Part shown: piece by piece, positions 21,801 to 34,465 of the stretch
Position numbering within the stretch: position 1 is the first letter of the stretch
Layout of the letters: each line of letters starts with the position of its first letter
Source of the DNA: Hyalella azteca
Lineage: Eukaryota > Arthropoda > Malacostraca > Amphipoda > Hyalellidae
DNA: 64,000 nt
Direction of reading: 5' to 3'
Assembly: GCF_000764305.2 (NCBI RefSeq)
Contig: NW_025933184.1
Span: 124,001 to 188,000 of the forward strand
Notes under the pieces: model-generated
Databases searched by the model: none
What the model saw: the letters and a program-made list of their open reading frames with translations, nothing else
What the model was told of the DNA's origin: nothing
Translations under genes and position numbers: made by a program

Positions 21801-24800
21801 TCTATCACCAACTACCGTATATTGAAAGTTGTAAAAGAAGGTAGTCTTTGACAAATCTTATTAACTGTGTATCAAATAATAGGTATTCTATTGAGTGATG
21901 ATGTACCTATAATGCTACAGGAGTGTGACCTGTGGCTTCCATGCGAGATGTCTATTAATCCTGGTTGTGCGTACGACGCGTGGCAACCCAAACGAGCGTG
22001 CAGAAATTGCTAAAGTTTTTGTCCTCGACTCGTGCGTGGATGCTTGTCGACATCACTAACCACAGTTTAGACATTAACAAGCAGAGGAAGTGGGCAATTG
22101 CTGCTGTAATTCACAGCCGCCTCACTGGGGCTAAAGCGCTGTATCAATCCTGAAAATACAGCGTTGTATCAATCCTGTCTTCGTTCGTTAACAATTATTT
22201 ACTAGAAACCCAGAGTTTTGATGCCTTTTTATTGGTTTATGTTAAGCAAATCATCAACTCGTACAGTTTTAAATTTTGCATGCATTTGAAATAAATTTTT
22301 GATCGAATAATAGCTGAAGTGTCTAATAGTCAGGCTTATAGAAGTAATTTGTGGAACAGTGAATGCCTTGCATGACTACAAAGTACGTTATTCCAAAGAT
22401 ATGGAATGCATCTCGAAAGCTTTTAAGTACCTATTGTTTCCTCGCTAATACGCATGTGGCATGGAATTCTCTTACATTTTCCTTACTGCGAAGCTAGGAT
22501 ACAGTACCGAGGCTGCATTTTAAACGGTCTTGACAAAGGGCCGTAAGTTGAGTCAGCTTTGCTGCTTCTTCTGCACGCGGCTGTCCATATGATCGCGCCT
22601 TCTAGGGACCATATCCAACGCTGCAACAGATGGTCGACTTTCAGTGCCACTTTTTACTCGATCATCCCTTAATTTTATAGTAGTAGAAGCCATGAGCGAA
22701 CTCCTTGCTATTCATTCATTTGGATCAGAGTGTCGTTGATTTGTTCGGCAAAGAACACTATACACTCTAAGATATTTATCAACGTCACTACGGAAGTGTC
22801 TCAATTTATCTAAGAGATTATCGCTATTTGTTCACTTAATAGGCGATAATTCTTCAGGTGGAGAATGAGCCGTCACTGAATGATCATTGCTTGCATGGAG
22901 CCACTGAATTTGTTCAAGCTGGATCAGCATTGTAATGTAAAGTTCAGAGTTGAAATCCTCCACTTTTTAAATTGTATGCCTTGTAAAAAGAAAAAAATTC
23001 ATAAACTCGTTCAAGACTCATTTTGATCGCAATGCATGCCACTTCCATTTGGAACGCAATGCAACCACGTGACCAGTGTCTATTTTTTTCTCAATTCAAC
23101 TAAAATACTGAGAACGAAGGAAATTGCTCGCTTTTTTTCGTCTAATGATTTCACAGTTTGTACTCGACAACAAGGTACAGCATGTTCTCTTGCCACAAAT
23201 TTGTCTTCTTACTTTGATCATTGAAACCAAATATTCGCTACGGGTGGATCAGCTGTAAAGGCCACGAGTTGTCGGGTTTTTTATGACAGAACAGAGTGGG
23301 CATGCAGGGACGCTTTTTCTCAAGAACGTTATTGTCGATTACAATCATAGGCAAAGGGAAGTTAAATATTTAGGCTGAATATTTAGGTATCTATAGGAAG
23401 TTTAATATTTTGGCTGAATATTCGGAAAATCCCTGATTATTTTTCAAACGAAAACACTCCTTTAATACCTAACGCTTATCGTTTTTATACGCTTGAAATT
23501 GTTAATTGAAACGTTTCTACGTTACTAAGCCGGTTTATACGACACTTCCTGTGGTGTTTCAGTTTTTTCAGTGTTAATTTTGTCTTTCTATTGATAAATT
23601 ATATGCTTGTATTCTCGAGGCTTTGAACTAGTCTGATGATGAAGCTGGTATTTATAATACCAACATCTTATTATGGTAATCCTTCACAGCATAAAATTTC
23701 TCAAAGTGGACAATTGCATGCCTCTCGCGTTTCACAAGTCGAGGTCGACGTACAATAGACAGTCTGCCAATTCATGTATCTACCAGTGAGTCGGGAACAA
23801 ACTTGCTCAAGGAACGTTCCGATTGCATCGAAGATTTTGAGTACTACTCATTTCAATTGCCAGACTCTGTCCCATCGTCTGATAAATTCAAACACGAATT
23901 ACAATTTCATCTGCATAATTTTTTATTTTAATTTTTTCTGTCCCTTAGCGCAGAATTAGTGGTGCTTTAAAAATGGTTATTTGACCTCTCAGATTGTTTT
24001 TTATTTTATCATAACAAGGGCCTATTTTTTATTTTGAGCGGATTGTACGGGTTAGCTTCTCATGAACACAGTACAACAATCATACGAAGAGTGTTTTTTG
24101 AGGTCACTGGGAACCTTTCAACGAAAGGCGAGTCGTGCCTTGCTATTACATTAACAGCGGCCCGGTACACTTGTATCGCTGTAGATCTGCGGTGTATTGC
24201 TTCTCTATAAAAGCGGCCGTTGTTCCGATCTCGATGGCGAAGACGTATAGGAAAGCTTACCCAAGGAATGTACGATAAGGAATCCCACTTCATAAGTGAT
24301 TGATGAAATGACATTCGGATGCTTCTACTGAGACTTGAAATAGCTTGAGAAACGAAGCGTCGGGGGGTATGAATTTCTACAAAGTTTTTTGTAGGACCCT
24401 TGGGAGGTGTTTTGTTATCGTATTGTATTGTATTGACGTTCGATGTACCTTGTTGCTGAATGCCATTTTTTCTTAAGCTTTATCTGATAGTGTTGCGTCT
24501 ACGTTTTTTGCCGTCTTATCTGTGGCCGTTGCTGGGCTGACATCTCGTTTAAAACTTTGATATGTGATAGCTCGCGTAGTTAAGTGCGAGATACATTTAG
24601 ATTATCCTGTACGTATATCCTATTTCTCTCTGAAAGATTTGATAGAGTTTAGAGTACGTATCAGATAAATATTGTCTGCGTCGCATTACAACGACATTGT
24701 AAAACTTTTCACGGTTTTCAACACTATTGTAAGATCTTCTCCAGCGAAAATCGCAGGCTGTATTTTTTACGCAGCCTAGCTTCGGCTATTGAATAACGAC

Positions 24801-27800
24801 GTATACCTACTAAGATTAACTTTAAATCACGATTTAAAGAAGCTGTCGAAGTGTAAAAACACAGCATCTGGATTTGTGCTAGTCAGCGTTTTGCCTAAAT
24901 ACGCCATGTTTAATTTTTGTGCCTTATATTGTTGGCTCTAACACAATGTGTTTGTGACGAATTTTGTATTAGTTTGTGTTCACTCATAGATTTGGGTTTG
25001 ACCCAAGTCTCTGGAAATGACCCCTCATCGTGACCTCGCGTGGCGGTCATGGTTGAGGCTTATTTAGTGAGAAGCGGCGATGACTGATCAACAGATGGTC
25101 AAAATTTACGATTTTTCGTTCCTCCCTCTCCTCGGGAACGTGGGAATTTGTTAAAGCCAATTCCAGACTTTTACAAAAACGCTGTCAGGACAATCTGGAA
25201 TGTGGCTCCATTTCAGCCGATTATTGCTCGTTTGAATTTTTATAATCGAAACTAACAATTTTATTATTAGTTCCGTCTAAAATTCCATCGCGAGATTCCA
25301 ATGGGGCTCTTCATCGTACGGAATCGTGGTTTCGCGATGCCGAGTGAATCGTAATTCTCTTCTTAACACTTTGACTCCGATTGTTTCATCTTGTACTACT
25401 ATTATTTCATTTTTTGTACTCTTTTTAAACAGGGTTGCCCGCCGGTCATTTTTTTCTGGACAAATTCCGTGATTTAGTTTTTCTCAATTGTGTTGGCCGG
25501 CTAAAATTTATGATAGGGGTACTTCCTAATTAAATTTTAAATACTGCTAAAAGAAAACAAATGGAATTTTTATGGCGGAGCCTACAAATAAACTAGTATA
25601 TATTAACTTATCGGCCTTTTTTGGCCATTTTTGTTCTCGGATTTGGCCGATTTTAGGCAACCTGTATTATTTACCACTACGTCCTGGAGAAATACATTTC
25701 GTGGTACGCATATGTACCACTTCGGAGTCAACGTGTTAATTCCTTAATCGAAGCGTCCTTTCTCACGCATTCTTTCTCGTATTTGGACCTTGATCAATTG
25801 TATTTCTCATCCCTTTAACCAAGCCGGCAACGTTTTGTTTGTCTTTCCATACTTTATATAGGGACGATTTTTAAATTGGGGAGAAGTAGTACGTTGAGTG
25901 CTGGTGCATGTAGTTATACCAACACTCAAGGTTAAGGTGTATATAAATGTTTCTGACGTTCATCGTGTTTGGGTTAATGAGTTTCCATTGCGGCTAAGAA
26001 ATAAACTGCAAAATGGCGATTGAATAAAGTTGTTGAAAGGAATGCAATATACTCAGTTGCTAGTGAATAACTCCTGTGTCGATGCTTGCCGTGTAAGACA
26101 GCTGCTATTCATGCACAATGTTGTGTGCAAGTACATCGCAGAATGCTCAGTGTCGTTCAGTATATTCTCAGGTGAAAATAATTTGCTGTTGATGTCCAGT
26201 GTTGTGTACAAATGTACTGCTGTTTACGCTCAGTGTAGCTCAGCATACTCATATGTCGATGAGTCCTAGCCCGGCAACAACCCTGCACAGTGCGCACTGT
26301 GGTCTCCTCGAGCTCTGCTTGTCATCACGTGTTGTGTCGCACACTCTGCAGCCTGCAACCTGAAGCGCTCCTTTGGCTGTCTCCGAATTTAAACGTTAAC
26401 ATTGCCTGAAATAGAATAAGATGTGTTTTCAGGTAAGTAGATTTTTATGGATTTATTTGATGTATATTATATATTTAGTTGAACGCAGGGTTTTGATGGT
26501 TTAGGACTGAGCATCATGCCTCATCGCAGGCCGTAGTATTAGAAACTCCTTTAATACTTTGAAAAGTATTTTACTGTCGGCGAATCGTGAGAGGCATCAT
26601 TGGAAAAGAATTCGCCATTTTTGTATCTAAAATTCTAAGTTCAAAGTTTTAAAGTTTTCAGTATTTTTATCTTGTGGTAATTTATTGAGATTAATTACCG
26701 CGTCATGTATCAATATTCAACAGATTATATAATTATTAATCGCGACCTATCCAGATGTGTTTAGAGTTCTACCTTTCTTTGAATGAATTAAGTTTATTTC
26801 CCAAATGCAAATCCAAATCTACGAACTGCAAAATGTACGAATCTACGAATTGCAAAAGTATTTGCTCATAAGTATTTCAGAATAGATTCAGGCATTCAGA
26901 ATAAATTGTAGGAATTTCGTGCTTGCCTCAGACATAGTTGGAACACGCAAGTTTTTAATTTAATTTGTTTGCGTGGTAAGTCCCCCTTGTTATTGTGTTT
27001 TGCGTCTGACGTGCCTTGCTAATTTGTCTTCATCTTCGAGCATTGAGTGCTTTAGAAACGCCCTGTTTTGATGTTCAAATACCGTCTCAACGCTTGCCTT
27101 GCCCTGAGGCCTTGCCAGTCTTCACTTCTGGTATTCAAGTACCTCTGTGGCGCTGCTAGATTGTTTTGTTTTATATTGCACTTTAAATGGGAAATATCAA
27201 TCGTGAATAATTGTGCAATAATCATTGATTACTGTATAATTTCCTAAATTCACCTTCCAGGTGAGGCTATACAACATACATACTGTGTTCCAACGTTCAA
27301 TGAAATGCTTCTATATATTGGGTGCATCTTTTCATTGCAGGATCGAAATTATTGTTAAAGCTCCGATAAATAAATAAATGTAGCTCCGACAAGCGAAGGC
27401 TATTTCCGGTTGCACAGTTTTCTAGTGTACTATCATATGAAATTCAGAAGAGCCTATTTAAATAATTAGAATTTTTAGTTTAAATGTGCTTATCAGATCA
27501 AAAATATACTTTGATACTAGTTCATTTTTTTTGCTTATGCAAGCTCCAATTAGAGAAATCAAGGAACTACAGAACACTTCTTATGTGTCCATAGTTTTTA
27601 CAATCTAAATTTGACTGAAATAACTGATGTGATAGGAATTTATTGCTACAGAAATGTTAACAAATTTTAGTCATAATTGAGATAACACGATTTTGTGGAT
27701 CGAATTTCAAATTTATTGGTCTAACATTCTCGTCTGACATCTGAATAGCAGTAACCTCACTCTCTAGCATGAGCGTGCTGCTGCATTTAATTGATCGTAG

Positions 27801-29250
27801 AAAAATAGAGTGCATTCAACCCAGAAGTGAACGCCATCATGCAACAACCTCTGATATTTCAAGCTGGCAACAAATATCATATTAAATACACAATAATTAA
27901 AAATTATGTCCGTGTCTCAACTATGCGAATTATAATTTGAATGTTCCTATGGATTGAACAAAAAAACTTACCACCAGCTGATTATATTGAAGTAAACAGA
28001 TTATCGTTTGTGAGTTAAATGTTTGCCAACTTATTATTTATAACTTTCTTGTTCGTGTAAAATTAATCTAGAGTTTTTCGAACCGAATCGAGGAGTAACG
28101 CAACGCAAAGGTGCTTCAATGATCGAACTAAAAAATGTATGTACCAAATATAATAGATAGTGGGCAATCTTATATAATTAATTGAAATGTGATTCATTTA
28201 AAGTTGCTGCAGGCTATATAGAAAGCGATGAAACCTAGAAAGCTTTTCTCTAGCTGTTTCTCTAAAACTTACTTAATTATCTTCATTAAACGAGCGCATA
28301 ATGAGTTAAACGCTATTTCTGCAATTGTAAATAGTAATGATAGGATGAACAACATGCAAATTTATGGTAATCTTGCATTCGTTGATGACATACGGATGAC
28401 AATTGGAATAATTTCTTTCAATAGATGACTATTGAAAATGATCATAACTTATTAGGTTCTTATTTATTGGCAACGATATTAGATTCTTGCTTGAATAACA
28501 GATTTATTTAGAAACAGGGATGAATTATTGCTGATGTAAAATCACTTCAATGTTTATAATTTAATAGAAACAAATAAGATTACTGCTTGAACACACGAAA
28601 ATATTCAAGAAAATGTAATGTATTATTGTATTGTATCTGTAATGTTTTTTAAGCACAAATCTACATATTTTACACCGGATACACAAACTGAATAGCAAGC
28701 ATGCATGACGAAACTTTACGAACGTGACGCCTAGATTCAGTGTGAGAGCGCTGAAGGATATCCTGAGAGCTTAACTTGCTCTTTATTTTGTGTCTTATTT
28801 TTTTGCTGAATTCTGTTGACTTATAATGCTCGGGTGGCCCAGCTATCTATATGAAGCTTATATACTGCACCGATAAAAATGTGCAGAAAATATAACTTCT
28901 CGATAGTTTTATAGAAAATATAACTTTTCATATGTTGTTGTCTGGTATTAGCAATTGGGGCACTGATGAAATCAACTGATGACATAACTGATGAGATGAG
29001 TTGAAGTAAATTATACTCGAAATTTAAAACGCGCCTTTTCTTCTTTAATTAGGTTTATTTAATTTAGGTTTGGTGTCCCAATGTTCCACGTTGGAAAGCT
29101 ATTCAGGACATTAATAACATTCCAAGCCTATTTGGAATGTTTCTAAATTTAGTGCATGAGTGTTTCATGCGTGTATTCTAGTTGGAGTCTGTGACGTCAC
29201 GTCCTAAAGAGCGCCTGCAGACGATGCAGGTGATGTCATGCTGTCTCACT
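18870..29250. other. Long non-coding stretch
   Basis: I see no family-level protein signal. At 23624-23665 there is CTGATGATGAAGCTGG followed by a GGTAT/ATACC hairpin, resembling the motif in the inverted repeat at 45350. Around 26040-26270 two ~90-bp blocks look like an old duplication (GTTGTGTGCAAGTACATCGC versus GTTGTGTACAAATGTACTGC). Confidence 0.3.
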
Positions 29251-29257
29251 CTCAGGA

Positions 29258-29370
29258 AAATGAATGGGTTATGTTGTCCAAATAGTGACACTTTCTGCAC
29301 GTAGCACTGATACGCGGCTTTTTCTTCAGGGGTAAACTGGGTCAGAATGACCCACACAAGGGCAAGAGGT
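29258..29370. repeat. Dispersed repeat copy 3
   Basis: Same order of landmarks as 3884-3990, with about 20-25 percent visible differences: AATGAATGGGTT, GTAGCACTGATACG, AACTGGGTCAGAATGACCCA and CAAGGGCAAG. Confidence 0.6.
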
Positions 29371-30329
29371 GCATCACTACGGTATTTGGACTAAGTCATC
29401 TTTATTTTTTTGAGTGTATGCATTCCTGTGTCGCTGGCAAGCAAATCTATAATGCCTGCAACTGACGTGATGGTCTTAACTATACTAAAGTTTGAATGAA
29501 ACTCAGATAAATACATAAAATAAAATAACTCAACTGAATCTTAACTAAACTCAATCGAACCGACTTGTCAAGAGTGGCGTTCACTCCAATATCAGTACAA
29601 GTAAAAAGTCAACAGTATATGTCATTTGATTGTACGTTGGGACACTCCTCAGCTGACATATACCGGTACTAATTATCGAATTATTAAACTTGTATACGCT
29701 TCCTTTATTGAGATTGAGTGGTACTATTTTTTATATTAATATATTTTGACTCACGCGCATTTTTCGCGATTATATGAGTATATTTCTCGAAAGCGGTCTG
29801 GGATCATTTTAACAATGAAAGTTTACCTATTTAATGCAAGAAATCGTAATATTTAAACGGCTTTAAATGTATTGGTTGCCTTACATTCCATTAAATTATT
29901 TAAATTTGCGATTTGGAATACGGTTCTCAGCTAAAATTTCTTGATAGTGCCTTGTTTGTTGTTAGAGTTGAGTATTTATTGGCTTGCAAAATATCTTGCG
30001 TTGGGACTGCAAAATGTAGAAAGGTGTACTCTATTTCTTGGTGAATTCACACAAAATTGGGAGGTATTAACAGTCTCTATAAATGGTGTCTGAAACAATG
30101 AAAATGAGGTCGTTATTACGACCATTTTTTACGATGTAGGTAATGCTATTTATTGCAATATTTACTGTAAGTTTTCAAATTCGATTACTCTTTCGGGTAA
30201 CTTATAATTTTATTCAGGCGTAATCTAAAGGTAAAATATCTGAAGTATCTAAATTTTGTCATATCTATCACTGTCAGAAACATTTGTGAGAGGTGCAGAA
30301 TGTGGCATCATGAAGTGGGCGAAAATAAC

Positions 30330-30476
30330 AAAAAAATATAACTCAGTACTCACTGCAGTGAGTGACAGAGAGCGCATTTTCTCGTCGACAAAAACGTGAA
30401 GTCACGGACGGACAGACAGACATGGCGAGCACAAAAGCGCCTTTTTTATTATAAATGAAAAATGCGCTAAAAATTT
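30330..30476 (-). mobile_element. MITE-like element, copy 4
   Basis: Inverse orientation: ACTCACTGCAGTGAGTGACA, GAGAGCGCATTTTCTCGTCG, a (GGAC/AGAC)n tract, then AAATGCGCTAAA. The tetranucleotide tract is short. Confidence 0.65.
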
Positions 30477-31446
30477 GGCAAGATGTTGTGTAGGCAAAAA
30501 GGTGGTAATGTTTAGGTTCAAGGTCTAAGAAAATTCAAGGAGCACGTTAACCGTCGCTTGGTGGAGATGTTTGCTTTGCTGGGCACGACGATAGCCCGCC
30601 GAGTGTTAAACACAGTGGCGAGTTTAATTGCATCGAGTCCTTCGACCGATGCGAGAATTTATCATTTTTATTGTTCTAGTTAGAAGTTTTGTTCAATTAA
30701 TGTTTGTTTTGGGCGATTTCGCTTTCTGTAAGCCAGTGTCGATACATCTTTCAACAGTGATCAATACTTCAGAGTTAGAATAGAATTGTTGTGTAAAATT
30801 TTCTGTAAACCATTCACGATTAAGAAATTTCGATTCAAAACTTCTTAGATTATTTTGTGAAAATCATGCTCGCATAAAAAATCTTTGTGAAGCATAAGTT
30901 ATAGTACAGTGACAATGTTAAGATTAAAAACTGACGACTAACCTATTTACCAGACCTTCACATGCGAATAGCATTGATGACAGTACAGTTGATCAATTGT
31001 AGGCAGATGTAGTTTTATAAAAGAAATTTTGTTGGAGAGCAACGAGCAAATGTAATTTACAAATGAAGCCCTTAATCTTGAGTTTCAGAATCCAACTGAA
31101 AGTCTCACATACGAAATTTTAAAAAAGTGAGAAAATTATTAGTAAAGGTTATTCTCTGGTCTTCAACAAAATTTGTGTGAAAATATTCGTTATTTATACC
31201 TGGAGACAATCAGTGATACGGACATTACAGTGTATATGCTTACTCCGGGCTGAGATGTTTTTTGTCTGCCTTGCTTATTTAATATCGTAAAATATGTTAA
31301 CTACGTACGTATGCTTTAATATTTGTTGATTAATCAGTAGTTTTTATTACTGCATCGCTTATGTACATTCGTTTGCCACTTGCATTATTGATTGTATTTC
31401 GTGTTCCTGTCTCTAAATTCTGCAGTGGCAAGTGAACGGCGCATAT

Positions 31447-31670
31447 CTCACCAAAGATTGTCATGATTGTCTCTCACCAGAGATTGCCATGATTGTCTCT
31501 CACCAAAGAATGCCATGATTGTCTCTCACCAAAGATTGCCATAATTGTCGCTCACCAAAGATTGCCATGATGTTCTCTCACCAAAGATTGCCATGTTTTT
31601 GTCTCACCAAAGATTGTCATGATTGTCTCCCAACAAAGATTGCCATGATTGTCTCTCACCAAAGATACAA
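31447..31670. repeat. 24-bp tandem array, about nine units
   Basis: The unit is TCTCACCAAAGATTGCCATG + ATTG with scattered substitutions. It starts right after block A and has no counterpart in the second block A copy, so it expanded after that duplication. Confidence 0.88.
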
Positions 31671-34020
31671 AAAATAAAACAGTGAAAAGAAAACATGTCA
31701 AGACATCGTAATGATTATGCAAAATGATCTTACTAAAACTTTGCGCAAGCACGATTTTAGCACATGTCACTGAAAGTTCTATCAAACGCTTCTGGCTACA
31801 TCGATCTGTCTGATTTTTGGTGGAGAGATGGAGAAAAACACAGGGAACAAATCCGGACCTTCCAAATTTTTTTAACTCTATTAGGTACTTTTCGAGTTAC
31901 AGTCATTCAAAGTTGAGTATCGTTTTTTTGGGGTACCCTGTATATGATGAGGTGCCAGGGAACCGTCTTATACAATGCATGATGTTGCTATGCAGTATGC
32001 ACGGATCGCAACCGATCATCAGATGTTCGATTTAGGTTGTCTGTTTCATTAGGGATATCTTACTAACAAAATAACGTTCGTTTTTCTAAGTCCTCCAATT
32101 TAATTTTTTTCTCTATTTTTATGTTTAAAATGATTTTTTACGGGGAAAACTATAGACTTAATTGTTCCAAAATATTTAATGCGTTTTACTGAGGTTGAAT
32201 CGTGCGTTTAACACAAAAGCGAAGAAAAAATTATTATACGAGAATCCCCGTTTCAAGGATTTGAAGCGAGGATTTCTCGAAAGCTCAAGCTCATACCTTG
32301 ACATTCATCCTGATTACTACAGAATTAAAAATTAGTGATTTGCGGTTATATAGTTTATTTTGAGCAATGAATAATCAAATTATCTCTTTACTCGTCAAAC
32401 AATTCAAAAAATTTCAACTTTGATAACAAAGTAATTATGCAATTGGTGTGTTGTAGAAGGAAGTTAAACTTCAAAGGATATTTACTTGATAAAAAATTGA
32501 TTTGTTTCAAATTTTGAGGATCGAGAAGTAAATTGGGATTCCTTTATCATTGTAGCCGTGATCGGAGCCACTATGTTGGAACAGATGAGATTCCAAATAG
32601 AAAAAATTTCGCGTTAACGATCCAAAACTAAACTTAGCGTTGAAATTTTGTCTTTTTGTCTTACTTGTAAGGCTGGTGTGTCGCAGTCATGACCATTTAT
32701 TTTTTTCTTTCATTAATCTTTTCAAGAAATACCTTGGGTACCGGCTTACGTTACTATGGGCTACTGACGAAACGCAAACAAGAAACATTGTTTCTTATCG
32801 CGATTCTTCGAACATTGTTGGTTAAAATTGCTATAAAAACATAAAAGAGAAAGTCGTTAATCGCGAATCTCAATTTTTAGTGTCGGAAATTAAAATCCGT
32901 AATCAAACTTAGAACATTGGGTTATAAAGAATGATTTTTACAAAAAAATTAAACTTACTAATTTTTTTTAAAGGCCTCCCACACTCACCATTCCAAAAAA
33001 AAAAAAAGAAAATTGGTATTAAAGGTTATTCTCTGGTCTTCAACAAAACTTTTGAAAATATATTTTATTTATACCTGGAGACAAACAGTGAAACGAGCTT
33101 TACAGTGTATATGCTTACTCTGAGCTGAGATGTTTTTTGTCTGTCCTGGTTATTTAATATCATAAAATATGTTACTACGCTCATAGTTTTCAATGTTTGT
33201 AAATTAACCAGTAGGTAGTTCTTATTATTGCATCGCTTATGTGTACTTGTTTGTCACTCTGCATCATTATTGCTTGTATTTTGTGTTCCTCTCTCTAAGT
33301 TCTGCAGTGGCAAGTGAACGGCGCATGAAGTCGTTCAAAGATTCGATGTAAATAGGGATAATAAAATTTTCATGAAAATTCAGAAGCATAATCTCTATCA
33401 GCATGCCACCCAAGCAGCGATTAGAACTACGTTATATTATGCTTATTTACAATCACTCGGTTGATTTCACCCAAATAAGAAGCTTCAGTGCAAGTGCAGA
33501 CTGTAGCTTGAAGCCATCTTGTTATGCTCTCGTTAGCAAGGCATTGCCTTGAGCTTCTTCTCATAACATGACTTTATAGGGACAGCTCTGAGCCTGCATT
33601 CTAACAGCATTGAATTCTGACACACCACTCGTGCAGGGGACGACTTCTTCTATCTGGGGCAGATGGCTTAAATTCGTTGCATCCGCAAGGCGCTTCGATT
33701 TGTCAACTGTCTTAATTTGGCTGGAAAATCAGGGCCCACCTCTTCATGTCAGCCATTGATGGCTAATGATGTTGTCTTCATCGGGTTTAAATGTTGCCGC
33801 TTTCATTGTCCAGGACGTGGTCTCTTCACGTGTAGATAATGTGTTGTTCCTGCTTCTGCTCCACTTCTGCTAACCGTGACCAGACACCTCATCATACGAG
33901 ACATCATTATAACAATTAATCATTAACAATTAACAATTCATTATAACATTCATCATTATAACAATTCGCTGTGAAATTTCAGCATTACATGAAGTGCATT
34001 TTGCAAGTTACATAAGTACA

Positions 34021-34052
34021 TGTAGGTTGGGTTAGGTTATGTTAGGTTAAAT
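34021..34052. repeat. Short interstitial TTAGG-like run
   Basis: GGTTGGGTTAGGTTATGTTA followed by GGTT: degenerate TTAGG units as in arthropod telomeres. Too short to imply a telomere. Confidence 0.4.
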
Positions 34053-34465
34053 TGGTAAAGGATGAAATGTACCAATGATGAGGTGCCAGAGAACCGTCTA
34101 ATACAGTGCATGAAGTTGCACTGCACAGAATACAACCGATCATCAGTTGTTCGATTTACGTTGCCTGTTCTTTAAAGGTTGTCTTACTTCAGCGAAATAA
34201 CGCTCGTTTTTCTTGTGTATTTTTATAGATTAAAATTATTTTTACAAGGAAAACTATAGACTGAATTGTTTTTAAAATTGTTAATGCCTTTTACTTAGGT
34301 TGAATCGTGCATTTAACGCAAAAGCAAAGAAAATACTCTATTAACGAGAATCCCGGTTACAAATCGAGAATCTCAATTATGGGTATCAAAAATTAAAATC
34401 TGTAATTAAACTTGGAACATTATTGGATGATGAAGGAAATTTGTTACGAAACATTTTAACTTACT

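Larger units (their letters stand above)
31144..34465. repeat. Old ~2-kb segmental duplication in A-B-C order
   Basis: Block A: 31144-31444 matches 33021-33326 (AAAGGTTATTCTCTGGTCTT to GCAAGTGAACGGCGCAT). Block B: 31947-32258 matches 34075-34352 (ATGAGGTGCCAG to CGAGAATCCC). Block C: 32861-32960 matches 34358-34465. The order A-B-C-A-B-C fits one ancient tandem duplication with later indels. A 24-bp array was inserted or expanded next to the first A block only. Confidence 0.75.

Noticed and set aside
28228..28428. Reverse transcriptase fragment (FVDDI motif)
   Set aside because: A single short motif without any flanking RT blocks.
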